NCBI RefSeq assembly: GCF_001895045.1
Contig: NZ_BDAM01000001.1
Coordinates: forward strand, 496,001-560,000
Length of the DNA: 64,000 bases
Reading direction: 5' to 3'
From: Rhodococcus coprophilus NBRC 100603
GTDB lineage: Bacteria; Actinomycetota; Actinomycetes; Mycobacteriales; Mycobacteriaceae
Positions 1 through 8,628 of the stretch are shown piece after piece. A model generated the notes under the pieces. The model made no database searches. It was not told where the DNA came from and saw nothing but the letters and a program-made list of their open reading frames with translations. The translations under genes were made by a program, and so were the position numbers. Numbering within the stretch: position 1 is the stretch's first letter; the number at the start of each line of letters is the position of its first letter.

Positions 1-475
1 CGACCTGCAACTCGGCGCCGCCCGGGGTGGTCGTGCGAGTGCGGAGGACCACCGAGCCCTGGGTGTGTCCGGGAGTGTGGTCGACCACGAACTCGATACC
101 GGCGTGCTCGATCTCGTCCCCGTCGGCGAACTCGACGACCTGCTGCGGCTCCACGAACTCCACACCGTCGAGGAAGGGCGCGAGGCTCGATCCCATCCCC
201 TGCAGCGGGTCGGTGAGCATCATGCGGTCGCCGGGATGGATGTATACGGGGATCTCGTAACGATCCGCGACGGCCTGCGCGGACCACATGTGGTCGAGAT
301 GGCCGTGGGTGAGCAGCACGGCGCGCGGCGCGAGATCGGAGCCGATGAGGAATTCCACCAAAGGCTCGGCGGCATCCTGCCCCGGATCGACGACGACGCA
401 CTCCTTCGCGTTGTCCTGCGCGAGGATGTAGCAGTTGGTCTGGAACATCCCGGCAGGGAATCCGGTCACGAGCAC
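1..475 (-). CDS. MBL-fold hydrolase, glyoxalase II-like (3' end off window)
   Basis: Metallo-beta-lactamase-fold hydrolase of the glyoxalase II type, probably cytosolic and acting on a thioester such as a lactoylthiol. Only about 158 N-terminal residues are inside the window. They include the zinc motif THGHLDH near residue 58 and a downstream DHTPGHTQGS segment carrying the next metal histidine. I place the start at the GTG (475-473), because AGGAG lies 8 nt upstream and the protein then begins MLVTGFPAG. An ATG two codons earlier is only 2 nt from that site. The gene is divergent from the cyclophilin gene, the arrangement I remember for Rv2581c and Rv2582 in M. tuberculosis. The substrate is not determinable from sequence. 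Confidence 0.85.
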   Translation of the reverse strand, partial: MLVTGFPAGMFQTNCYILAQDNAKECVVVDPGQDAAEPLVEFLIGSDLAPRAVLLTHGHLDHMWSAQAVADRYEIPVYIHPGDRMMLTDPLQGMGSSLAPFLDGVEFVEPQQVVEFADGDEIEHAGIEFVVDHTPGHTQGSVVLRTRTTTPGGAELQV

Positions 476-628
476 GAGCATCGCTCCTACGGGTGTGGGT
501 ATTCGCGGTCCCCTACAGAGTAGGCGCAGCGCCCCGTCCTTTCGCTCTCAGGTTGGGGTGGCAAACTCGACTCGGCCCCGGAGCGCGGGCACACCATCGA
601 TCGATCGGGTCACGGGAGGACAACTGCA

Positions 629-1510
629 GTGCCGAGCAACGCACAGCGGCGTAACGCCGCGAAACGCAAACTCGAACGGCAGCTCGAGCGCAGGGCCGAA
701 CGCGAGCGCAAGCGCCGCCGCATGACGATCGCCCTGTCGGCGCTCGGGATCGTGGTGGTCGTCGGGGCGGGTGCCGCACTCTGGGCTGTCGCGGGAAGTG
801 GCGACGACGCGGCGACGGACGCGTCCGCATCCGATACGACGACCGAAGGCGACAGCGAATACCCGGCGCTGCCGGCGGGTCGCTCCGAGCCTCTTCCCGA
901 GACGGTGAACTGCGAGTATCCCGTCGACGGAAGGGAAGCGGCGAAACCGGTCGAGCCGCCGCGCACCGAAGGCATCGTGACCACCGGTGAGAGCAACACC
1001 GATATCAGCGTGAGCGTGGAGACAACGCAGGGCAACATCGGGTTGATCCTGCACAACGACGAGTCGCCGTGCACGGTCAACAACTTCCTGTCGCTTGCGG
1101 GCCAGGGCTACTTCGACGGCACGGACTGCCACCGTCTGACCACCTCGCCGTCTCTCGCGGTCCTGCAGTGCGGCGACCCGACGGGCAGCGGCTCCGGCGG
1201 TCCGGGCTACCAGTTCGCGAACGAATTCCCCACCGACCAGTACGCGGCGGACGACCCGGCGTCACAGGAGCCGGTGATCTACCCCCGCGGGACGGTGGCG
1301 ATGGCCAACGCCGGCCCCGGCACGAACGGCAGCCAGTTCTTCCTGGTCTACGAAGATTCGGTGCTTCCTCCGCAGTACACGGTGTTCGGCACGATCGACG
1401 AGACCGGGCTGGCCACTCTCGACAAGATCGCCGAAGCGGGCGTCGCGGGCGGGACCGCCGACGGCGCCCCCGCCGCAACGACGACACTCACGTCGGTCAG
1501 GATGGACTGA
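629..1510 (+). CDS. ppiB: membrane-anchored cyclophilin-type peptidyl-prolyl isomerase
   Basis: 293 aa. A strongly basic, charged stretch (about residues 1-32) is followed by one membrane segment (about 33-55) and then a cyclophilin domain from about 125 to the end, so the catalytic domain should lie outside the membrane. Conserved pieces are CTVNNF, CHRL (the cyclophilin arginine), QCGDP, MANAGPGTNGSQFFL and YTVFG. The usual histidine before TVFG is tyrosine, common in this branch. Start GTG 629 has GGGAGGA 8 nt upstream. It overlaps the next cyclophilin gene by one base (TGATG), so the two are probably co-translated. Several cysteines in the exported domain could form disulfides. Function by family: prolyl isomerisation during folding of exported proteins. 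Confidence 0.88.
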   Translation: MPSNAQRRNAAKRKLERQLERRAERERKRRRMTIALSALGIVVVVGAGAALWAVAGSGDDAATDASASDTTTEGDSEYPALPAGRSEPLPETVNCEYPVDGREAAKPVEPPRTEGIVTTGESNTDISVSVETTQGNIGLILHNDESPCTVNNFLSLAGQGYFDGTDCHRLTTSPSLAVLQCGDPTGSGSGGPGYQFANEFPTDQYAADDPASQEPVIYPRGTVAMANAGPGTNGSQFFLVYEDSVLPPQYTVFGTIDETGLATLDKIAEAGVAGGTADGAPAATTTLTSVRMD

Positions 1511-2292
1511 TGACTCGCTTCCGCACCACCCTCGCCGTCGGCGCGGGGCTCGCACTGATCCTGACCGGTTGTTCGGACAACGGAGGTGACGACACCACCG
1601 CCACGTCCGGATCCGCCACGGCGAGCGGTACGGCGCAGTCGCCCGAATACACCGGCGCGCTGCCGGAGCGTCCCACGGGCGGAGACCCGGTGTCGTGCAC
1701 CTATAACCCGTCGGGTGACGCTTCCCGTGATGTGAGCGCTCCCGCTGCGACCGACGTACCCGCCGAAGGAACCGTCGGCGTGTCGCTGACCACCAGCGTC
1801 GGACCGATCGGTCTCGAGCTCGACCGGGCGGAAGCACCGTGCACGGTCAACAGCTTCGTCTCCCTTGCGGAGCAGGGCTACTTCGACGACACCCCGTGCC
1901 ACCGGCTGGTGACCTCCCCGGGTCTGCAGGTGCTGCAGTGCGGAGACCCCAGCGGCACCGGGACGGGCGGGCCGGGATACGGGTTCGACACCGAATACCC
2001 GGAGAATCTCTACCAGCCGGGTGACGCCCAGCTGCGACAGCCCGTGATCTACCCGCGCGGCACCGTCGCGATGGCCAACACGGGCCGTCCCGGCAGCAAC
2101 GGCAGCCAGTTCTTCCTGGTCTACGCGGATTCGCAGCTCCCGCCGTCGTACACCGTGTTCGGCACCGTGGACGAGGCCGGACTCGCCGTGATCGAGGAGG
2201 TCGCGGCCGAGGGTGACGACGGTTCGATGGCAGCCGGCGGTGGCGCACCGAACCGGGGCGTGCAGATCGAATCGGTCGCCGTCTCCGGCTGA
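1510..2292 (+). CDS. lipoprotein cyclophilin-type peptidyl-prolyl isomerase
   Basis: 260 aa. The start is the ATG that shares its A with the preceding stop codon; it begins MTRFRTTLAVGAG and runs into a lipobox ILTGC (Cys about residue 19), so the mature protein should be lipid-anchored on the outer face of the membrane. The C-terminal part (about 85-255) is a cyclophilin domain with CTVNSF, CHRL, LQCGDPSGTG and GSQFFL. It is a clear paralogue of the upstream gene and of the gene at 3062, sharing nearly the same block around the catalytic arginine. Tandem duplication is the simplest explanation. A strong hairpin (2311-2352) follows the gene. Confidence 0.86.
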   Translation: MTRFRTTLAVGAGLALILTGCSDNGGDDTTATSGSATASGTAQSPEYTGALPERPTGGDPVSCTYNPSGDASRDVSAPAATDVPAEGTVGVSLTTSVGPIGLELDRAEAPCTVNSFVSLAEQGYFDDTPCHRLVTSPGLQVLQCGDPSGTGTGGPGYGFDTEYPENLYQPGDAQLRQPVIYPRGTVAMANTGRPGSNGSQFFLVYADSQLPPSYTVFGTVDEAGLAVIEEVAAEGDDGSMAAGGGAPNRGVQIESVAVSG

Positions 2293-2310
2293 TCTTCCCG
2301 TTTCACACGA

Positions 2311-2352
2311 CAACCGGTCGCCTGCTCCCTTGTCGGGGCGGGCGACCGGTTG
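2311..2352. terminator. bidirectional hairpin terminator
   Basis: Perfect 12-bp inverted repeat CAACCGGTCGCC / GGCGACCGGTTG with an 18-nt loop, placed between two convergent genes (the lipoprotein cyclophilin and the RibD-like reductase). There is no clear T-tract, as is common for actinobacterial terminators. Confidence 0.6.
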
Positions 2353-2365
2353 CGTCTCACGCCTG

Positions 2366-2923
2366 TCACGGTGGGGCGTAGCGGGTGAAGAGGATGTCTC
2401 CGGAGAACGCGGTCGATTCGAGCAGGCGCAGCCCCGCTCGGGAGTACCCCTCGGGGAACAGTCGGCGACCCCGGCCCTGTACCGCCGGATACACGAACAT
2501 CCGGAACTCGTCCACGAGGCCCGCTTCGATGAGGCTGTGGCACAACGAGATACTGCCCGTCGCGACGATGTCGAGACCGGGACGCTCCTTCAGTGCGGCA
2601 ACCTGTTCGACCGGGTCCCCGTCCAGGACGGTGGTGTTGTCCCACCCGGGTTCGATGAGAGTCGACGAGACGACGTACTTGTCCACCCGGTCGAGGTAGT
2701 CGGCGATGCCCGTCGGATCGTCGTGCTGCAGCGGCCAGTAGCTTCGGAAGTCCTCGAACGTCCTGCGTCCGAGCAGCAATGCGTCGGACGCACTGTCCTG
2801 CCTGCGCGATTCTTCGAGAAGATCATCGGCAGCGTCGACGTCGGTGGGCGGAGAGAACCATCCGTCGAGCAGTTCGATCGAGCCGTCGAGGGTGATGTTC
2901 TGGGTGACGGCGAGCGTGCGCAT
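2366..2923 (-). CDS. RibD C-terminal/DHFR-like reductase
   Basis: 185 aa, belonging to the bacterial bifunctional deaminase-reductase C-terminal (DHFR-fold) family, often annotated dihydrofolate reductase family protein. Seen: MRTLAVTQNITLDGSIE at the N-terminus, LLGRRTFEDF (about residue 50) and GLDIVATGSISLCHSLIEA around a nucleotide-binding glycine loop (about 115). The start at 2923 is set by AGGAGG 6 nt upstream; the frame is open 20 codons further but lacks a ribosome site. It stands alone, convergent with the upstream cyclophilin and divergent from the next one. The physiological substrate is unknown; a pterin or flavin-like reductase role is a family guess. Confidence 0.78.
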   Translation of the reverse strand: MRTLAVTQNITLDGSIELLDGWFSPPTDVDAADDLLEESRRQDSASDALLLGRRTFEDFRSYWPLQHDDPTGIADYLDRVDKYVVSSTLIEPGWDNTTVLDGDPVEQVAALKERPGLDIVATGSISLCHSLIEAGLVDEFRMFVYPAVQGRGRRLFPEGYSRAGLRLLESTAFSGDILFTRYAPP

Positions 2924-3061
2924 CGTGCCTCCTGACGTCGCGGCGTGTCTCCCGTACAGACCGGACGCACAACGCCGACTCATCGCAACTTGTCTGTCGT
3001 CCGTCGAGACGACACCTGTCCTCTACCGGTTCGTGACCGCGTAAGCTACGCTCCCCGACTT

Positions 3062-3874
3062 GTGACCCTCGACACTCCCGTGCGTCCGTACCTGATCCGC
3101 CTCGTTCTGGCGGCATGCGTTGCCGCAGTTCCGGTTCTGGCAGGCGCATGCAGCGCTGACACGGGCACGGACAGCTCGGGCAGGACTGCCCCTTCTCTCG
3201 CCGCCGAGGAGTCGAGTGCGCGGGGAGCGCCCCCGGGTGATATGTCCGTCTTTCCCCCGCTTCCGGCGGTTCCCCCAGCCGTAGCGTCGACGGTCGCCTG
3301 CACCTTCTCCGAACGGGAGCCCAGCGGGGTCACACCGCCACCGTCGACTGCCTCCACGTCCGGCGTGGTGAATCTGGTGCTGGACACCTCGGCCGGGCCG
3401 GTTCCACTCGTTCTCGATCGCGCGCTGGCGCCGTGCACCGTCAACAACTTCGTGAGCCTCGCCGAACGAGGGTTCTACACGGGGACTTCGTGCCATCGCC
3501 TGTCCAACGACCCCGGCAGCCACCTCTACCAATGCGGTGACCCGTCCGGAACGGGCACGGGCGGACCCGGATACACGTTCGAGGACGAGTATCCGGTCAG
3601 GTCGTACGACGGGGAGCCTTACCGTCCCCTCGCGGTCGTCTACCCGCGGGGCACGGTCGCGATGGCCAACGCGGGTGTCGCGAACAGCAACGGGAGCCAG
3701 TTCTTCCTGCTGCTCGGCGACTCACTCCTGCGTCCGGACTATTCCGTCTTCGGGCGCGTCGCCGACGCCGGACTGCCGGTACTCGACGCAGCGGCCGCCG
3801 CCGGCAACGACGGCACCAACCCACTCGGCGGCGGCGCACCGATCACGCCCGTGACCATCACGGCGGTGCGATGA
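3062..3874 (+). CDS. lipoprotein cyclophilin-type protein (third paralogue)
   Basis: 270 aa from GTG 3062. An N-terminal hydrophobic stretch ending in a lipobox LAGAC (Cys about residue 28) predicts a lipoprotein, followed by a Ser/Pro-rich linker and a cyclophilin domain (about 100-268) with CTVNNF, CHRL, QCGDPSGTG, MANAGVANSNGSQFFL and YSVFG. A GTG six codons later (3080) is also possible. No ribosome site is obvious; a TACGCT hexamer ends 9 nt before the GTG, so a leaderless mRNA is conceivable. This is the third exported cyclophilin within 3.3 kb, separated from the tandem pair by the reductase gene, and it converges on rel. Confidence 0.82.
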   Translation: MTLDTPVRPYLIRLVLAACVAAVPVLAGACSADTGTDSSGRTAPSLAAEESSARGAPPGDMSVFPPLPAVPPAVASTVACTFSEREPSGVTPPPSTASTSGVVNLVLDTSAGPVPLVLDRALAPCTVNNFVSLAERGFYTGTSCHRLSNDPGSHLYQCGDPSGTGTGGPGYTFEDEYPVRSYDGEPYRPLAVVYPRGTVAMANAGVANSNGSQFFLLLGDSLLRPDYSVFGRVADAGLPVLDAAAAAGNDGTNPLGGGAPITPVTITAVR

Positions 3875-3913
3875 CCGGTCGTGACCGGGAACACCGACGG
3901 CGTCACGCCGGTC
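3873..3913. terminator. hairpin between convergent cyclophilin and rel genes
   Basis: Two stacked inverted repeats, GACCGG/CCGGTC and CGTGAC/GTCACG, form a hairpin in the 37-bp gap between the two convergent stop codons. No T-tract is visible. Called as a bidirectional terminator from position and symmetry only. Confidence 0.45.
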
Positions 3914-6218
3914 AGGCCGCGGAGGTGACCCGGTACACGTCGTAGACACCCTCGACGTTGCGCACCACGTTCAGCACGTGGCCGAGGTGCTTGGGATCGC
4001 CCATCTCGAAGGTGAACCGGCTCACGGCAACTCGGTCACCGGTGGTCGTTACGGATGCCGACAGGATGTTGACCTTCTCGTCGGCGAGAGCCTTCGTCAC
4101 ATCCGACAACAGCCGGTGCCGGTCGAGGGCCTCGATCTGGATCGCGACCAGGAACACCGACGACGGCGACGGCGCCCACTCGACATCGATGATCCGCTCC
4201 GCCTGCTCACGCAGTGAACCGGCATTGGTGCAGTCGGTGCGGTGCACGCTCACCGCGCCGGTGCGGGTCACGAATCCCATGATCTCGTCGCCCGGCACCG
4301 GCGTACAGCACTTCGCGAGCTTGGAGACGGTGCCAGGTGCGCCGGGCACCAGCACACCGGAATCGCCGCTCTGCCGCGACCGGGTCGGGATGGTCGACGG
4401 GGTGGCCCGTTCGGCCAGCTCCTCCTCCACCCCACCGACGCCGCCGAGCAGCGCAACGAGACGCTGGACGACGTGGTGAGCCGAGACATGGTGTTCACCT
4501 ACGGCGGTGTACAGGGCCGTCACGTCGGAGTACTTCAGTTCTCGCGCCACGCCGAGCATCAGATCCGCGTTCATCAACCGCTGCAGCGGCAATCCGACGC
4601 GCCGGACTTCCTTCCCGATCGCGTCCTTGCCGGACTCGAGTGCCTCTTCGCGCCGTTCCTTCGCGAACCACTGCCGGATCTTCGCCTTCGCCCGCGGCGA
4701 CACCACGAACGACTGCCAGTCGCGGCTCGGGCCCGCGTTCGGATCCTTCGACGTGAACACCTCGACGACTTCGCCGTTCTCGAGTTTCCGCTCGAGTGCC
4801 ACGAGACGGCCGTTGACACGTGCACCGATACACCGGTGTCCCACTTCGGTGTGGACGGCGTACGCGAAGTCCACCGGTGTGGATCCCGACGGCAGGGTGA
4901 TGACGTCGCCCTTCGGCGTGAAGACGAAGATCTCCTTGACGGCGAGGTCGTAACGCAACGACTCGAGGAACTCTCCCGGGTCTGCGGCTTCCCGCTGCCA
5001 GTCGAGGAGTTGCCGCATCCACGCCATGTCGTCGAGTTCACCGACATCGCCCGAGTGGCGTCCCTTGGTCTCCTTGTAGCGCCAGTGGGCGGCGATGCCG
5101 AACTCTGCGGTCCGGTGCATTTCGTGGGTGCGGATCTGCACCTCGAGCGGTTTGCCCTCCGGGCCGATCACCGTGGTGTGGAGCGACTGGTACACCCCGT
5201 AGCGCGGCTGGGCGATGTAGTCCTTGAACCGGCCGGCCATGGGCTGCCACAGCGAATGGACCACACCGACCGCGGCGTAACAGTCACGAATCTCGTCGCA
5301 CAGGATGCGCACGCCCACCAGGTCGTGGATGTCGTCGAAGTCGCGGCCCTTCACGATCATCTTCTGGTAGATCGACCAGTAGTGCTTGGGACGGCCCTCC
5401 ACCACAGCATCGATGCGCGACGCGGAGAGGGTCTGGTTGATCTCCGCCCGGACCTTCGCCAGATACGTGTCGCGCGAGGGTGCCCGGGTGGCGACGAGCC
5501 GGACGATCTCCTCGTACTTCTTGGGGTGCAGAATCGCGAAGGAGAGATCTTCGAGTTCCCATTTGACCGTCGCCATCCCGAGCCGGTGCGCGAGGGGCGC
5601 GATGACCTCGAGGGTCTCCCGCGCCTTGCGCGCCTGCTTCTCGGGCGGCAGGAACCGCATGGTGCGCATGTTGTGCAGCCGGTCGGCGACCTTGATCACG
5701 AGCACCCGGGGATCGCGGGCCATCGCGATGATCATCTTGCGGATGGTCTCGCCCTCGGCAGCGTTACCGAGCACCACTTTGTCCAGCTTGGTCACACCGT
5801 CGACGAGATGTGCGACCTCCTCGCCGAAGTCTGCGGTGAGGTCTTCGAGGGCGTAACCGGTGTCTTCGACGGTGTCGTGAAGCAGTGCCGCCACGAGTGT
5901 GGTGGTGTCCATACCCAACTCGGCGAGAATCGTCGACACCGCGAGCGGGTGGGTGATGTACGGGTCGCCGGACTTGCGCTTCTGGTTCGCGTGGCGTTCT
6001 TCCGCCACGTCGTAGGCGTGCTGAAGCTGCGACAGGTCGGCTTTCGGATACAGCTCGCGGTGGATGGTGACGAGCGGTTCGAGGACCGGCTTCAAGGTGG
6101 TGCCCCGCTGCCCGGTGATGCGCCGGGCCAGCCGGGCGCGGACACGCCGCGACGCGGACGTCGACGCCGGGGTCGGCGCCGGTCCGGAGCCTTGGGACCG
6201 ATCCAGATTCTGGGTCAT
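3912..6218 (-). CDS. relA: bifunctional (p)ppGpp synthetase/hydrolase Rel
   Basis: 768 aa long RelA/SpoT homologue controlling the stringent response: makes (p)ppGpp from ATP and GTP/GDP and hydrolyses it. Order: HD hydrolase domain with intact HDTVEDTGY (about residue 114), synthetase domain (about 230-380), TGS domain ([16 protein letters not shown], about 440), helical and zinc-finger region ([10 protein letters not shown]) and C-terminal ACT domain. The intact HD motif favours a bifunctional enzyme, as in mycobacteria. Start ATG 6218 has GGAGG about 7 nt upstream; an 18-codon upstream extension lacks a site. It lies downstream of apt in the same direction with a 100-bp gap; apt-rel adjacency links purine salvage and alarmone metabolism. 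Confidence 0.95.
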   Translation of the reverse strand: MTQNLDRSQGSGPAPTPASTSASRRVRARLARRITGQRGTTLKPVLEPLVTIHRELYPKADLSQLQHAYDVAEERHANQKRKSGDPYITHPLAVSTILAELGMDTTTLVAALLHDTVEDTGYALEDLTADFGEEVAHLVDGVTKLDKVVLGNAAEGETIRKMIIAMARDPRVLVIKVADRLHNMRTMRFLPPEKQARKARETLEVIAPLAHRLGMATVKWELEDLSFAILHPKKYEEIVRLVATRAPSRDTYLAKVRAEINQTLSASRIDAVVEGRPKHYWSIYQKMIVKGRDFDDIHDLVGVRILCDEIRDCYAAVGVVHSLWQPMAGRFKDYIAQPRYGVYQSLHTTVIGPEGKPLEVQIRTHEMHRTAEFGIAAHWRYKETKGRHSGDVGELDDMAWMRQLLDWQREAADPGEFLESLRYDLAVKEIFVFTPKGDVITLPSGSTPVDFAYAVHTEVGHRCIGARVNGRLVALERKLENGEVVEVFTSKDPNAGPSRDWQSFVVSPRAKAKIRQWFAKERREEALESGKDAIGKEVRRVGLPLQRLMNADLMLGVARELKYSDVTALYTAVGEHHVSAHHVVQRLVALLGGVGGVEEELAERATPSTIPTRSRQSGDSGVLVPGAPGTVSKLAKCCTPVPGDEIMGFVTRTGAVSVHRTDCTNAGSLREQAERIIDVEWAPSPSSVFLVAIQIEALDRHRLLSDVTKALADEKVNILSASVTTTGDRVAVSRFTFEMGDPKHLGHVLNVVRNVEGVYDVYRVTSAA

Positions 6219-6318
6219 GCCACCCTCCAATCTCGGCCGTACGCCGGATGCCCGGACAGCGTCTGTCCGCACATCAGGGCCACGGCCGGTCCACCGGTAC
6301 CTGTCGCAACTCTAGTAC

Positions 6319-6876
6319 TCAGATCCGGACGAGCGACGTCAGTGGGTAGTCAGCGAGCCGCGCCCGCCCGCCGAGCGCCTCGATCTCGGTCACCACGGTC
6401 ACACCGACGATGTCGGCGCCCGCCCGCTCGAGAAGTTCGACCGTCGCGCCGAGAGTGCCCCCGGTGGCGAGCACGTCGTCGACGATCAGTACCCGGCGCC
6501 CGTGCAGAATCTTCGAGTCACCCGGAATCTCGATGGCGGCCGTGCCGTACTCGAGGGTGTATTCGCAGGTCTGCACCGGCGGGGGAAGCTTGCCCGCTTT
6601 GCGCACCGCGAGCACGCCGACGCCGAGGTCGCGGGCGATGCCGCCGCCCAGCAGGAATCCGCGCGCGTCGATTCCGGCGACGAGTTCCGCGTCGGGCGCG
6701 ACCGACGACAGTGCGGTGATGATCGAGGAGAACGCCGGACCATCGGCGAACACCGGCGTGAGATCGGCGAATCGGACACCCGGGGTCGGGAAATCGTCGA
6801 CCCACCGCGTGTTCGCGGTGACGGCGGCAGCGGCCTGGTGGATCAGATCGGAGGAAGCGGTCCGGGTAACGTTCAT
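6319..6876 (-). CDS. apt: adenine phosphoribosyltransferase
   Basis: 185 aa. Converts adenine and PRPP to AMP. The PRPP-binding motif VLIVDDVLATGGTL lies near residue 130 and the family segment DDFPTPGVRFADLTPVFAD near 28. The start ATG (6876) overlaps the stop of the upstream lipoprotein gene in an ATGA arrangement, which selects this start over the longer open frame and implies translational coupling. It belongs to the yajC-secD-secF-lipoprotein-apt unit that leads to rel. Confidence 0.93.
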   Translation of the reverse strand: MNVTRTASSDLIHQAAAAVTANTRWVDDFPTPGVRFADLTPVFADGPAFSSIITALSSVAPDAELVAGIDARGFLLGGGIARDLGVGVLAVRKAGKLPPPVQTCEYTLEYGTAAIEIPGDSKILHGRRVLIVDDVLATGGTLGATVELLERAGADIVGVTVVTEIEALGGRARLADYPLTSLVRI

Positions 6877-8627
6877 TCTGTAAGTATCCACCGGTCCATG
6901 TTCCAGCCCGAACCCGCGGTGGTGGGGTTCGCAACTCCGGCCGCCAGTCCGGACGCGAAGCCGATCGACCGGGGCTGCACGAAGAGCGGCAGGGTCGGCA
7001 TCTCTTCCCACAGGATTCTCTCGCCGTCACCGACGAGACCGGCGACCGCCTGCTGGTCACCCGCCACGAGCAGTGCGTCGAGAATTTCGTCGATCCGTCC
7101 GTTGGCGAACCCACCGATGTTGCTGCCGGTGCCCGAGTGCAGCGCGGCGCGCGCGAGATCCATTTCGGCTGTTCCTCCGGAACCCGCCGCCGCGGCCGTG
7201 CCCGCGAGCACCGCGTCGACATCGGTTCCCAGCTTGGACGGGACGAACGAATCCGATCCGGCGTCGACGACGTCGATCCCCGCCTCGCGGCACGACGCGG
7301 CGATCAGTTCGACGGTGCGGGCTCGCCTGTCGTCGGGACCGAGGTAGCCGATGCGTACCTCCATGCGTTCCTGCCCGGACGCGGTACGTTCACCGCGTGC
7401 CGCCTCGAGATCCGGCTGCAGATAGCGCTCGGCTGGTCCCGCCGTCTGCGGGTACAGCGGTGAATCGGTCGGCAGCAGACGTGAGGAAACCGGTCCGGTC
7501 GCGAAACCCGAACCCTCTCCCGATGCTCCGAGTTCGTCGAACAACTGGGTGCGCGGAACGCAGAGCGCGAAAGCGCGTCGCGCCGCCGGGTTTTCGAACA
7601 CCCCACGGGTTGCGAACACGATCTGTTCGAGGTTGCGGGAGACCACGGTGGCCGACTCGACCGCGCCGACCACCTGGTGCGCGTCGCTCATCGATCCGGC
7701 GCCGACGTCCACGACGTGGATCTGCCCACCGTCCACCGCGGCCGCCATCTCGGTTCCTCGCGGCCAGACGACGATCCGGTCGGTGCCGGGAGCGTTGCCC
7801 CACCACCGTTCGTTCACGACCAGGACGAGTCCGCCGTCCGTGCTGTAGGACTCGATGCGGTACGGGCCGGCGGACGGGAACAACGCCGGATCGAACTCGC
7901 CGGGGGTGAGCGACCATCCGCTGTTCCAGAAGTCGGCGATACGGCGGACCTCGTCGAGGTTGTTGCCGTTGATCGCGCCGACGAGGTCGCCGACACCGGC
8001 TTGCCGCGACGCGACATGCGCCGGCATCAGTTCGGTCGCGCCGAACAGCGTGTTCCAGTCCGTGTCGCCGCGACCGCCTTTGAACACGACCGTGGCTTCC
8101 TTCGACCCGGGCTGGCAGTCGACCCGGTCGATGTCGGCGTACCCACCGCGCAGCGAGGAGTCGAAGACGTTGACCGGCGCGCCGGATTCGTCGGGCGCGG
8201 TGAACCGGCCGCTTCCGGCCGCCCACGTGAGCACCAGATCGTCGCACGACATCGGCACGCCATCCGAGTACACGGAGTCGGGTGAGAGCCGGTACTGCAC
8301 CGTGAACGGATCTCCGGGCACGGCGGTGGCGGTGCCGATGTCGGTGTCCGACACGACATCGCCCGACGGGGCGACGTATCCGAAGCCCGGCAGCACCCTC
8401 GTGAAGGCCTGCCGGGCTCCCGACGCAGCGCCGTCGACAGTGTTGGCGTTGTAGCTCGTCACCGTGTTGTCGATGGCGTAACCGATCGAGTGCACGCGCT
8501 CTTCCTCGGTGCCGCACGAGATTGTCGCCGCGGCGACCACCGCGAGCGTGATCCCGACGACCGCGCGTCGCGGCCGACCCTCCCGGCGGGAGGTGTGCGT
8601 TCGCTGAATCCACTCGGTCACCGGCAT
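6873..8627 (-). CDS. ABC-type peptide-binding lipoprotein (OppA/DppA family)
   Basis: 584 aa. N-terminal basic region, hydrophobic stretch and lipobox AATISC (Cys about residue 38) followed by a solute-binding family 5 domain, e.g. FTRVLPGFGYV, TVQYRLSPDSVYSDG and FPSAGPYRIESY. Expected to be a lipid-anchored extracellular binding protein. The ATG at 8627 is one base after the secF stop; the long upstream in-frame extension lies inside secF and is rejected. There are no permease or ATPase genes nearby, so it may serve a distant transporter or have another role. It corresponds in position to Rv2585c of M. tuberculosis. Confidence 0.85.
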   Translation of the reverse strand: MPVTEWIQRTHTSRREGRPRRAVVGITLAVVAAATISCGTEEERVHSIGYAIDNTVTSYNANTVDGAASGARQAFTRVLPGFGYVAPSGDVVSDTDIGTATAVPGDPFTVQYRLSPDSVYSDGVPMSCDDLVLTWAAGSGRFTAPDESGAPVNVFDSSLRGGYADIDRVDCQPGSKEATVVFKGGRGDTDWNTLFGATELMPAHVASRQAGVGDLVGAINGNNLDEVRRIADFWNSGWSLTPGEFDPALFPSAGPYRIESYSTDGGLVLVVNERWWGNAPGTDRIVVWPRGTEMAAAVDGGQIHVVDVGAGSMSDAHQVVGAVESATVVSRNLEQIVFATRGVFENPAARRAFALCVPRTQLFDELGASGEGSGFATGPVSSRLLPTDSPLYPQTAGPAERYLQPDLEAARGERTASGQERMEVRIGYLGPDDRRARTVELIAASCREAGIDVVDAGSDSFVPSKLGTDVDAVLAGTAAAAGSGGTAEMDLARAALHSGTGSNIGGFANGRIDEILDALLVAGDQQAVAGLVGDGERILWEEMPTLPLFVQPRSIGFASGLAAGVANPTTAGSGWNMDRWILTE

Positions 8628-8628
8628 A

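Noticed and set aside
4242-6719. 825-codon open frame antisense to rel
   Set aside because: Shadow of a high-GC gene; composition is His/Arg/Asp-rich without any family motif, while the opposite strand encodes intact Rel.
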